From positions 1 to 5,300 of the forward strand of contig CAJLFL010000151.1 of NCBI GenBank assembly GCA_905205855.1: a stretch of 5,300 nucleotides of DNA, read 5' to 3'. The first letter of the stretch is position 1; each line of letters starts with the position of its first letter. The translations under genes and the position numbers were made by a program. This document shows, piece after piece, positions 1 through 5,300 of this stretch. The notes under the pieces were generated by a model. The model was given only the letters and a program-made list of their open reading frames with translations, was not told the DNA's origin and did no database searches. Source of the stretch: an uncultured Eubacteriales bacterium. GTDB taxonomy: Bacteria > Bacillota > Clostridia > Monoglobales > Monoglobaceae.

Positions 1-51
1 CGCCGTGATTTAGGCTGGCGCGACATTGTAAATCCCAAAAATAATAAATAG
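1..51 (+). CDS. Possible C-terminal tail of an upstream gene (partial)
   Basis: Frame 1 is open from the window edge to a TAG at 49-51 and reads RRDLGWRDIVNPKNNK. The other two + frames hit stops within the first 15 bases. The short peptide looks protein-like (charged, with Trp, ending in a polar Asn/Lys-rich tail), and a terminator-like structure follows about 90 nt later, as expected downstream of a gene. I do not recognise the family, and 16 codons are too few to exclude a chance open frame. No function is proposed. Confidence 0.35.
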   Translation, partial: RRDLGWRDIVNPKNNK

Positions 52-54
52 TAT
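26..54 (+). promoter_or_regulatory. Weak candidate sigma-A promoter for the 59-166 RNA
   Basis: TTGTAA at 26-31 and TAGTAT at 49-54 each match four of six consensus bases and are separated by exactly 17 nt. Transcription would begin near position 61, at the 5' arm of the outer stem of the structured RNA. The match is weak, and the boxes would lie inside the tail of the possible upstream gene. This is a suggestion only. Confidence 0.18.
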
Positions 55-58
55 TCTG

Positions 59-166
59 CTCCGCAGCCTATGCAGGAAAGATTGCGTTAAGTTTTCTTTC
101 TGCATGTGCAGCCGGAAATCAAACTATATATGTTTGGACTCCGTTTGCCTATGCTGCGGAGTTTTT
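59..166 (+). ncRNA. Unidentified structured RNA, three-way junction plus T run
   Basis: Hand folding gives three stems. The outer stem pairs CTCCGCAGC (59-67) with GCTGCGGAG (153-161), nine perfect base pairs. The second pairs 70-81 with 95-105, 11 bp with one bulged G. The third, 108-148, consists of GCA/TGC (108-110/146-148), CGGA/TCCG (113-116/140-143) and CAAAC/GTTTG (120-124/132-136), separated by small internal loops. Junction linkers are only 2, 2 and 4 nt. A TTTTT run (162-166) follows the outer stem directly. I cannot match it to a riboswitch consensus I know (TPP, purine, glycine, THF, c-di-GMP and guanidine were considered). It may be a structured 3' UTR with a terminator, a small RNA, or a leader of the regulator gene 87 nt downstream. 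Confidence 0.4.
138..166 (+). terminator. Intrinsic terminator upstream of the AraC gene
   Basis: ACTCCG (138-143) pairs with CGGAGT (157-162), with a further GC/GC pairing (147-148/153-154) around a CTAT loop, and is followed by Ts to 166. The right arm is shared with the nine-pair outer stem from 59-67, so two mutually exclusive folds both place a GC-rich stem before the T run. It would end transcription from the left, separating the AraC unit from the upstream gene. Confidence 0.55.
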
Positions 167-238
167 ATAAGGGTGATACGGTATGTTGTCTGCCTGCTGC
201 ATTATAAGATGAAGTTAAAATAATGATTTTTTGCTTAC

Positions 239-245
239 AAGGCAG
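239..245 (+). promoter_or_regulatory. Shine-Dalgarno supporting the AraC start at 253
   Basis: AAGGCAG lies 7-10 nt before ATG 253. The alternative in-frame ATG at 223 has no comparable purine run at the right distance. The site is modest but it, together with the protein N-terminus, decides the start. Confidence 0.45.
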
Positions 246-252
246 TGATAAA

Positions 253-1209
253 ATGAATGACGAGATTATAAAACGGCTTATTCCGGTTACTGCAGAGGAA
301 AAGCGTATACTTGAGGGCTGCGGTAATATTGACAGAGAAATATATATGCATGACGGCTCTGATATGATAAATGCCAAAAAGCTTTTGGAAAAAGGAAAAA
401 TAATTACTCTCAGGGCACATACAAGGTTTGTTCATTTTCCGGAGCATACGCATGATTTTGTTGAAGTTATTTATATGTGCAGCGGCAAAACGACACATAT
501 AATAAACGGTGAAAAAATAGTATTAAACTGCGGCGAATTGTTGTTTCTCGGCAGAAATGCTGTGCAGGAAATATTGCCGGCAGGTAAAAACGATATTGCG
601 GTGAACTTTATTATTTTACCGGCGTTTTTTGATAAAGTTCTTGATATGCTCGGTAATGAAGAAACTCCGCTGAAAAGCTTTGTTGCGGATTCCTTGAAGG
701 GCGAGGATGGGAATGGTGTTTATCTCCATTTTAAGGTGGCGGATGTCCTTCCGGTACAGAATCTTGTCGAAAACCTTGTGTGGAACTTGCTCTATGACGA
801 AGAAAACTCAAAAAGTATAAATTCAGTTACTGTTGGGTTGCTGTTTTTGCAGCTGCTTAACCTTACCGACAGACTGGAATACAGAAATAAAAAAGAGCAG
901 AATCTTATGTATATTTTCAGATATATAGAAGAACATTATTGTGACGGAGAACTTAAAGAACTTGCTGATATACTGCACTACGATTTCAGTTGGCTCTCGC
1001 GTGAGATTAAGCAGAGAACAGGCAAGACCTATACAGAACTTATACAGGATAAACGCTTGTCAAAGGCCGCTTTTTTTCTGCGTAGCACATCGGTAAAGGT
1101 ATCGGAAATTGCAGTAAGAACAGGATATGCTAATATAAGCTATTTTCACAGAATATTTAAGAAAAAGTACGGAGTATCTCCGGCACAGTACAGAAAGCAG
1201 AAAGGATGA
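253..1209 (+). CDS. AraC-family transcriptional regulator, likely rhamnose-responsive
   Basis: Cytoplasmic DNA-binding regulator, 318 aa from ATG 253. The N-terminal half is a cupin-type sensor domain: residues about 59-100 carry HFPEHTHDFVEVIYM, whose His61, His65, His67 and Glu71 sit at the usual cupin motif positions, followed by the GELLFLG strand. The C-terminal third (about 216-315) is the AraC DNA-binding domain with two helix-turn-helix units: one at about 233-254 (ELADILHYDFSWLSREIKQ) and one at about 281-303 (VSEIAVRTGYANISYFHRIF), ending in the family-typical KKKYGVSPAQYR. An ATG at 223 would add ten residues (MIFCLQGSDK) that look unlike a domain start and has a poorer ribosome site, so 253 is preferred. 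A nitroreductase gene follows after 5 nt, implying co-transcription. Placement directly before rhaBAD suggests control of rhamnose genes, since AraC-type regulators are known for rhamnose pathways in Firmicutes. The ligand is inferred, not visible in the sequence. Confidence 0.92.
   Translation: MNDEIIKRLIPVTAEEKRILEGCGNIDREIYMHDGSDMINAKKLLEKGKIITLRAHTRFVHFPEHTHDFVEVIYMCSGKTTHIINGEKIVLNCGELLFLGRNAVQEILPAGKNDIAVNFIILPAFFDKVLDMLGNEETPLKSFVADSLKGEDGNGVYLHFKVADVLPVQNLVENLVWNLLYDEENSKSINSVTVGLLFLQLLNLTDRLEYRNKKEQNLMYIFRYIEEHYCDGELKELADILHYDFSWLSREIKQRTGKTYTELIQDKRLSKAAFFLRSTSVKVSEIAVRTGYANISYFHRIFKKKYGVSPAQYRKQKG
1201..1206 (+). promoter_or_regulatory. Shine-Dalgarno deciding the nitroreductase start
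   Basis: AAAGGA sits inside the last codons of the AraC gene and ends 8 nt before ATG 1215, an ideal spacing. It directly abuts or overlaps the other ATG at 1206, which therefore could not use it. This favours the 1215 start. Confidence 0.6.
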
Positions 1210-1214
1210 TAAAA

Positions 1215-1721
1215 ATGGAACTCGGTCAGGCAATAAGAAACAGAAGAAGTATACGCAGATATAAAAGCGGAGTTCAGATGTCAGATGATGAAATAAAGAC
1301 AGTGCTTGAAGCTGCAATGATGGCACCGAGCGCAAGAAACACCCGCCCGTGGGAATTTACAGTCTTAAAAAGCGATGAAGCCAAGAAAAAAGCTGTAGAG
1401 CTTCATCCGTATGCAAAACATCTCAGGGATGCGTCAATCGGAATAATAGTATCAGCACGTCCGGATTTACAGGACGGCATAGCGGAGGGATACTTCCCTC
1501 AGGACTGCGGCGCAGCGATAGAGAATATTTTGCTTTCAGCTTTGGATTTGGGATATGGCTCATGCTGGTGCGGAATTTATCCCAGAGAAGAACGTGTGGA
1601 GATTTTCAGAAAGGAATATGAAATAAAGGGAATACCTATGGCACTTATTGTAATAGGAAAAGCTGACGAGGAACCGAATCCGAGAGGGTTTTATGAACCG
1701 TCAAAGGTTACAGTGTTGTAA
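1215..1721 (+). CDS. Nitroreductase family protein (FMN-dependent oxidoreductase)
   Basis: Compact flavoprotein of 168 aa, within the range of small single-domain nitroreductases. Such enzymes bind FMN, usually as dimers, and use NAD(P)H to reduce nitro, quinone or other electron acceptors. The true substrate here is unknown. Visible signatures: an N-terminal RNRRSIRRY motif (residues 8-16) whose arginines and serine bind FMN phosphate, APSARNTRPWEF (37-47), the helix region DCGAAIENILLSALDLGYG (97-115), and the CWCGIYP segment (117-123) typical of this branch. The ORF can be extended to an ATG at 1206 that overlaps the AraC stop (ATGA), but the ribosome site fits 1215. It sits 5 nt after the regulator and before a strong terminator, so it forms a two-gene unit with the regulator rather than with rhaBAD. 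No rhamnose step known to me needs a nitroreductase. It could help dispose of reducing power or be a passenger gene. Confidence 0.9.
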   Translation: MELGQAIRNRRSIRRYKSGVQMSDDEIKTVLEAAMMAPSARNTRPWEFTVLKSDEAKKKAVELHPYAKHLRDASIGIIVSARPDLQDGIAEGYFPQDCGAAIENILLSALDLGYGSCWCGIYPREERVEIFRKEYEIKGIPMALIVIGKADEEPNPRGFYEPSKVTVL

Positions 1722-1728
1722 TTTAATC

Positions 1729-1771
1729 AAATAAGGACACTTTTTAAGACAAATTGTGTCCTTTATTTTTT
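1729..1771 (+). terminator. Intrinsic terminator after the AraC-nitroreductase unit
   Basis: AAGGACAC (1733-1740) pairs perfectly with GTGTCCTT (1756-1763). The stem extends through AAAT (1729-1732) with ATTT (1765-1768) around one bulged T. The loop is 15 nt, and a run of six Ts (1766-1771) follows. It begins 8 nt after the nitroreductase stop and faces + strand transcription. The opposite strand lacks an equally clean T run, so it is mainly one-directional. Confidence 0.85.
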
Positions 1772-1783
1772 CAATATTATACT
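1754..1783 (+). promoter_or_regulatory. Candidate rhaB promoter overlapping the terminator arm
   Basis: TATACT (1778-1783) matches five of six -10 bases. TTGTGT (1754-1759), 18 nt upstream, keeps the TTG of a -35 box but little else. A weak -35 is usual for promoters that need an activator such as an AraC protein. The -35 lies in the right arm of the preceding terminator, so the GGACAC/GTGTCC inverted repeat could also be a protein-binding site. Predicted from sequence only. Confidence 0.35.
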
Positions 1784-1810
1784 TTAATATAAATAAAGAG
1801 GGTAAATATT

Positions 1811-3199
1811 ATGAATAAAAACGTTAAAAAGACATATCATCTTGCAGTTGATATAGGTGCGTCATCAGGAAGACATATTTTAGGATGGACAGAGGATGGA
1901 ATCTTAAAAACAAAAGAGATATATAGGTTTGAAAACGGTCTTAAACGCTGCGGAAATGTTTTGGCATGGGATATAGAAAATCTTGAACTTCAGGTTAAAA
2001 CAGGTATAAAAAAATGTGCAGATGAGGGAATCTGCCCTGAAACGGTTGCTATAGACACTTGGGGTGTTGACTATGTTCTGCTGGATAAAGACAAACAGAT
2101 AATATCTCCTGTCTACTGTTATCGCGACAACAGAACGGAAAAAGTTATTGATGAAGTATACAGTATTATTTCAAAAGATAGTTTATACCGAATCACCGGC
2201 ATACAGGAGCAAGCATTTAATACAATTTTTCAGCTGTACTGTGATAAAAAATCAGGGCGTCTTGATAATGCAGAGCATTTTATGATGATGCCTGCATATC
2301 TTTCATACTGTCTTACCGGTAAAATTGAAAATGAATTTACCGAGGCAAGTACCTCCGGTATGCTTGATGCAAAAACGGGCGGCTGGAGCAAGGATATAAT
2401 TGACTCTCTCGGTTTGCCGGAAAGACTTTTTAAACCGCTTATGATGCCGGGACAAAGGCTTGGCTCTTTCAGTAATGAGTTTAAGGCTTATGCCGGTTTT
2501 GACGCAGATGTTGTATTTTGTGCAAGCCATGATACCGGCAGCGCGGTTGCGGCGTGTCCGCTGGAGAAAAACGGACTTTATATATCTTCAGGTACATGGA
2601 GTCTTATAGGAATGGAGCTGTATAATCCGGTTTTAAAAACTGAGGCGGATAAAGCAGGATTCAGCAACGAGGGCGGTGTCAACAGGACTACAAGATTTTT
2701 AAAGAATTATATGGGCATGTGGCTTTTGCAGAACATTCGCCGCAATATAAATAAAGAAAAAACTTATGATGAAATGATGTATCTTGCTCAGGAAAGCGGC
2801 GAGTACGAATATTTTGACGTAAATGCACAATGTCTTGTTGCACCGGAAAATATGATTGACGCTATAAGAGGTCTGCTTAAAAAACCGGATATGCCGCTTG
2901 GTGTTGTTATAAACAGTGTTTACCATTCACTGGCAGAATCATATAAGCAGGCTGTGGAAAACATTGAAAAACTGACCGGTGAGGAAGTTGCGGCAATTCA
3001 TATTGTAGGCGGCGGTTGTCAGGATAAGTATCTTGACAGACTCACATCAGAATATACAGGAAAAACAGTGACAGCCGGACCGGTTGAAGCAACGGCGATA
3101 GGAAACCTTATAGCTCAAATAATGTCCGTAAAACCGGGTTATACAATTGAGGACGCGCGCGAGCTTGTTCGTTTGTCATTTGCAATTCAGGAGGTATAA
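1811..3199 (+). CDS. rhaB: Rhamnulokinase
   Basis: Cytoplasmic FGGY-family sugar kinase, 462 aa (E. coli RhaB 489). It phosphorylates L-rhamnulose with ATP to L-rhamnulose-1-phosphate, the second step of rhamnose breakdown. The N-terminal ATPase fold opens with VDIGASSGR (residues 13-21, Asp14 in the phosphate-binding loop). DTWGVDYVLLD (82-92) is the RhaB-type substrate region, and YRDNRT (104-109) is another conserved kinase motif. SHDTGSAV (239-246) contains the expected catalytic base Asp241, matching Asp237 of E. coli. The C-terminal lobe has YISSGTWSLIG (257-267) and the adenine-site motif VGGGCQDKYL (399-408). ATG 1811 is preceded by AGAGGG (1797-1802) at 8 nt, a strong ribosome site. 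It is the first gene of rhaB-rhaA-rhaD, after a terminator and candidate promoter. Its last codons contain an AGGAGG sequence that takes part in the rhaB-rhaA junction structure. Confidence 0.96.
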   Translation: MNKNVKKTYHLAVDIGASSGRHILGWTEDGILKTKEIYRFENGLKRCGNVLAWDIENLELQVKTGIKKCADEGICPETVAIDTWGVDYVLLDKDKQIISPVYCYRDNRTEKVIDEVYSIISKDSLYRITGIQEQAFNTIFQLYCDKKSGRLDNAEHFMMMPAYLSYCLTGKIENEFTEASTSGMLDAKTGGWSKDIIDSLGLPERLFKPLMMPGQRLGSFSNEFKAYAGFDADVVFCASHDTGSAVAACPLEKNGLYISSGTWSLIGMELYNPVLKTEADKAGFSNEGGVNRTTRFLKNYMGMWLLQNIRRNINKEKTYDEMMYLAQESGEYEYFDVNAQCLVAPENMIDAIRGLLKKPDMPLGVVINSVYHSLAESYKQAVENIEKLTGEEVAAIHIVGGGCQDKYLDRLTSEYTGKTVTAGPVEATAIGNLIAQIMSVKPGYTIEDARELVRLSFAIQEV

Positions 3200-3217
3200 T
3201 AATCATGCAGCCTCCTG
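3188..3217 (+). promoter_or_regulatory. Hairpin sequestering a consensus Shine-Dalgarno at the rhaB-rhaA junction
   Basis: CAGGAGG (3188-3194) pairs perfectly with CCTCCTG (3211-3217). A T-G wobble (3195/3210) can extend the stem, leaving a loop of about 14-16 nt. The left arm holds AGGAGG, spanning the final sense codons of rhaB, and the right arm is an anti-Shine-Dalgarno inside the first codons of a 29-codon ORF whose ATG (3205) lies in the loop. No T run follows, so it is not a terminator. It would limit ribosome entry at the small ORF, or affect mRNA processing or stability between rhaB and rhaA. The pairing is seen; the role is inferred. Confidence 0.5.
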
Positions 3218-3294
3218 TCTGTATAAATTATATAGCCGCAGCTGCACAAGAAGTCGTTTTGTGTATGCTGATGGCGGAAAGGGTGTTAAAATGA
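3205..3294 (+). CDS. Small ORF (29 aa) between rhaB and rhaA, possible coupling peptide
   Basis: The ORF starts at ATG 3205, 10 nt after the AGGAGG at 3189-3194, and ends with TGA at 3292-3294. That stop overlaps the rhaA start codon in an ATGA arrangement. The peptide begins MQPPVCINYIAAAA, is mainly hydrophobic, and ends in AERVLK. I recognise no family. A 29-codon open frame can occur by chance; what raises the odds is the consensus ribosome site and the exact stop-start overlap. If translated, it would feed ribosomes to rhaA by termination-reinitiation. It could equally be the relic of an older junction. Confidence 0.3.
   Translation: MQPPVCINYIAAAAQEVVLCMLMAERVLK
3278..3283 (+). promoter_or_regulatory. 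Shine-Dalgarno deciding the rhaA start
   Basis: AAAGGG ends 7 nt before ATG 3291. The reading frame is open upstream to an ATG at 3147 inside rhaB, but those 48 extra residues are arginine- and cysteine-rich and unlike any RhaA N-terminus. The site and the MSRFEEAK start agree on 3291. Confidence 0.7.
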
Positions 3295-4529
3295 GCAGAT
3301 TTGAGGAGGCAAAACAAATCTATTCCGGATACGGGGTAGATGTCGAGAGTGCATTGAATACACTTAAAAGCATATCAATTTCAATGCATTGCTGGCAGGG
3401 AGATGACGTTGGCGGATTTGATTCAAAGGAGAGTCTGTCAGGAGGAATACAGACAACGGGGAATTATATCGGCAAGGCAACAACGCCTGCACAGCTTATG
3501 CAGGATATTGACAAGGCAATATCATTAATTCCCGGAAAAAAGAAAATAAATCTTCATGCAAGTTATGCGATTTTTGATGACGGAGAGTTCGCTGACCGTG
3601 ATAGTCTTAAACCGGAACATTTTGCAAAATGGGTTGAATTTGCAAAGGAAAGAAACATGGGTATAGATTTCAATCCTACATATTTTTCACATCCGATGGT
3701 TAAGGACAATCTTACGCTTTCATCACCGGACGAAAATGTAAGAAAGTTCTGGGTTGAACATGGCAGACGCTGTATAGAGATCTCTCAGTATTTTGCTGAA
3801 GAAACAGGCGTTCCGTGCGTTATGAATATTTGGATTCCGGACGGATATAAGGATATACCGGCAGACAGACTCGGACCGCGCGCTCGGTTTAAAAAATCTC
3901 TTGATGAAATTCTGTCGGTTGACTATGACAAGAGTAAGGTTTATGTGTGTGTAGAATCCAAGGTATTTGGAATAGGTCTTGAATCATATACAGTCGGTTC
4001 GGCTGAATTCTGTATGAATTACGTTGCTCAAAAAGGGATAGTTCCGCTTATGGACAACGGACATTATCATCCGACTGAGGTTGTTTCGGACAAGTTGTCT
4101 TCCATGCTGCTGTTCCATGACAAGGTTGCCTTGCATATTACAAGAGGAGTGCGCTGGGACAGTGATCATGTTGTTATACTGGACGATGAAACAAAAGAAA
4201 TTGCAAAGGAAATCGTGCGTAATAACGCATTGGACAGAGTTTTTATTGCAACCGATTATTTTGATGCGTCAATCAATCGTATTTCCGCTTGGATAACAGG
4301 TATCAGAAGTGTTCAGAAAGCGCTGCTGTTTGCGTTGCTTCAGCCGTCCGATATGCTGAAAAAGCTGCAGAATGAGGCACGTTTTACTGAGCTTATGGCG
4401 CTTCAGGAGGAGTTAAAGACCGCTCCGATAGGTGATATCTGGGATGAATACCTAAAGCGCGAAAACGTTGAAAATGATTATATTACAGAGGTTTTAAATT
4501 ACGAAAAGGAAGTTTTGGTGAAAAGATGA
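3291..4529 (+). CDS. rhaA: L-rhamnose isomerase
   Basis: Metal-dependent cytoplasmic isomerase, 412 aa (E. coli RhaA 419), converting L-rhamnose to L-rhamnulose, the first catabolic step. The protein is a TIM barrel that uses two divalent metals (Mn-type). With a constant offset of 12 from E. coli numbering, all metal ligands are present: Glu222 in VESKVFGIG, Asp255 and His258 in MDNGHYHPTE, His282 in LHITRGVRWDSDH, Asp290 and Asp292 in the same stretch, and Asp322 in TDYFDASINR. Other family blocks are SMHCWQGDDVGGF (31-43), GGIQTTGNY (51-59), DFNPTYFSHP (126-135) and MNIWIPDG (178-185). The start at 3291 has AAAGGG 7 nt upstream and gives the family-typical length. It lies 91 nt after rhaB, behind a hairpin and a small ORF whose stop overlaps this ATG, and its own stop overlaps the rhaD start. 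The gene is intact. Confidence 0.97.
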   Translation: MSRFEEAKQIYSGYGVDVESALNTLKSISISMHCWQGDDVGGFDSKESLSGGIQTTGNYIGKATTPAQLMQDIDKAISLIPGKKKINLHASYAIFDDGEFADRDSLKPEHFAKWVEFAKERNMGIDFNPTYFSHPMVKDNLTLSSPDENVRKFWVEHGRRCIEISQYFAEETGVPCVMNIWIPDGYKDIPADRLGPRARFKKSLDEILSVDYDKSKVYVCVESKVFGIGLESYTVGSAEFCMNYVAQKGIVPLMDNGHYHPTEVVSDKLSSMLLFHDKVALHITRGVRWDSDHVVILDDETKEIAKEIVRNNALDRVFIATDYFDASINRISAWITGIRSVQKALLFALLQPSDMLKKLQNEARFTELMALQEELKTAPIGDIWDEYLKRENVENDYITEVLNYEKEVLVKR

Positions 4530-5300
4530 TGAAGAATATTTTAAATGCGCCTTTTGTAGAGGAAATGAAAAAAACAACCGCAAATATGTACCGGCTCGGC
4601 TGGGATGAAAGAAACGGCGGAAATATCAGTCATCTTTTGGATAATGATGAAGTAGCTGAGTATCTTGATTTAAACAAGGTTATACGCACAATCCCAACGG
4701 GATTCGAGGCGAAACCGCTTATCGGCAAAATTTTCATTGTGACAGGTACAGGAAAGTATTTTAAGAATGTGGCAGACGATCCGGAAAACAATCTCGGAAT
4801 CATAAGAATAGCTGAGGACGGCACAACAGCAGAGCTTTTGTGGGGATATTCCGATGGCGGAAAATTCACTTCAGAACTGCCGGCACATTTGATGAGTCAT
4901 ATGGCGCGGCTTTCGGTTGATCCGGATAACAGAGTTGTTATGCATAGTCATCCGACAAATACTTTGGCAATGAATTACGTGCATGAGCTTGACGAGAAAA
5001 AGTTTACACATTCACTTTGGGAAATGTGTACTGAATGTATTGTGGTATTTCCTGACGGTGTAGGTGTTTTGCCGTGGATGCTGTGTGGAACAAATTCAAT
5101 AGGCGAGGCGACTGCCGAAAAAATGAAGGAGTTCAGACTTGTTATATGGGGAATGCACGGAATATACGGTGCCGGCAAGGACATGGATGAAACCTTTGGA
5201 CTTATTGAAACAGTGGAAAAAGCGGCGCAGATATATATGCTTACAGCTCACTTGCCAAGAGTAAATACTATAAAAGACGAAGAAATGCAGGAACTTGCAG
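4526..5300 (+). CDS. rhaD: Rhamnulose-1-phosphate aldolase (3' end cut by window)
   Basis: Zinc-dependent class II aldolase that cleaves L-rhamnulose-1-phosphate to dihydroxyacetone phosphate and L-lactaldehyde. 258 codons are visible; E. coli RhaD has 274 residues, so only roughly 15-20 are missing beyond the edge. Conserved blocks: GWDERNGGN (25-33), FIVTGTGKYFKN (70-81, phosphate site), TSELPAH (115-121, catalytic Glu117), MHSHPTN (139-145, zinc ligands His140 and His142), TECIVVFPDGVG (169-180), and WGMHGIYGAG (208-217, third zinc ligand His211). ATG 4526 overlaps the rhaA stop (ATGA), implying translational coupling. A second ATG at 4529 aligns exactly with the E. coli N-terminus (MKNILNAPFV against MQNITQSWFV) and is an equally good start. 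GGTGA at 4517-4521 is a weak ribosome site serving either. Last visible gene of the operon; the frame is intact to the edge. Confidence 0.96.
   Translation, partial: MMKNILNAPFVEEMKKTTANMYRLGWDERNGGNISHLLDNDEVAEYLDLNKVIRTIPTGFEAKPLIGKIFIVTGTGKYFKNVADDPENNLGIIRIAEDGTTAELLWGYSDGGKFTSELPAHLMSHMARLSVDPDNRVVMHSHPTNTLAMNYVHELDEKKFTHSLWEMCTECIVVFPDGVGVLPWMLCGTNSIGEATAEKMKEFRLVIWGMHGIYGAGKDMDETFGLIETVEKAAQIYMLTAHLPRVNTIKDEEMQELA

Noticed and set aside
223..252. Earlier ATG at 223 for the AraC gene.
   Set aside because: Poorer ribosome site, and ten added residues with no sign of belonging to the domain; kept only as an alternative start.
165..498. Minus-strand open frames over the AraC 5' region.
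   Set aside because: They are antisense to a clear coding gene, have low-complexity Ser/Ile/Phe-rich translations, and show no recognisable domain.
1930..1943. Sequence TGAAAACGGTCTTA in rhaB resembles a catabolite-control (cre) site.
   Set aside because: It fits the loose consensus except for one base, but it lies about 120 nt inside rhaB and encodes the conserved RhaB segment FENGLK. The similarity is probably due to coding constraint.
3147..3290. In-frame extension of rhaA upstream to an ATG at 3147.
   Set aside because: The 48 extra residues overlap rhaB, look unlike RhaA, and the start at 3291 has its own ribosome site and gives the family length.
4630..5184. Minus-strand open frames within rhaD.
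   Set aside because: They lie opposite conserved rhaD blocks, including the zinc-ligand region, and have no domain signal or convincing start context.
1..5300. A search for a mobile element, CRISPR array, toxin-antitoxin pair, defence system or microcompartment genes.
   Set aside because: No transposase, integrase, regular repeat array, shell protein or effector-like gene is present. All long genes fit rhamnose catabolism or its neighbours.

Overview
This window is a sugar-catabolism locus for L-rhamnose. It probably comes from an anaerobic, gut-type Clostridia (Firmicutes) genome. The clues are a moderately AT-rich sequence, heavy use of AGA and ATA codons, purine-rich Shine-Dalgarno sites, tightly packed same-strand genes, and an AraC-type regulator beside rhaB-rhaA-rhaD. 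The family within Clostridia cannot be fixed from the sequence alone.

Layout, all on the + strand. Positions 1-51 may be the last 16 codons of an unidentified upstream gene. Positions 59-166 can fold into a compact three-way-junction RNA that ends in a T run. This is either the upstream gene's terminator region or a small structured RNA. Next comes a two-gene unit: an AraC-family regulator (253-1209) followed after 5 nt by a small FMN nitroreductase (1215-1721), closed by an intrinsic terminator (1729-1771). A weak candidate promoter overlapping that terminator leads into rhaB (1811-3199), rhaA (3291-4529) and rhaD (4526 to beyond the window edge).

How the genes work together: RhaA converts L-rhamnose to L-rhamnulose, RhaB phosphorylates it to L-rhamnulose-1-phosphate, and RhaD cleaves that to dihydroxyacetone phosphate and L-lactaldehyde. 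All key metal and catalytic residues I could place by alignment from memory to the E. coli enzymes are present. The AraC protein is the obvious candidate regulator. The nitroreductase has no recognised role in the pathway. Transporter, mutarotase, rhamnosidase and lactaldehyde-processing genes are not visible here.

The main points beyond routine annotation are in the non-coding parts. The first is the rhaB-rhaA junction: a consensus AGGAGG site is locked in a perfect 7-bp hairpin and precedes a 29-codon ORF whose stop overlaps the rhaA start. The second is the structured RNA at 59-166. I found no mobile element, CRISPR array, tRNA, rRNA or defence system.
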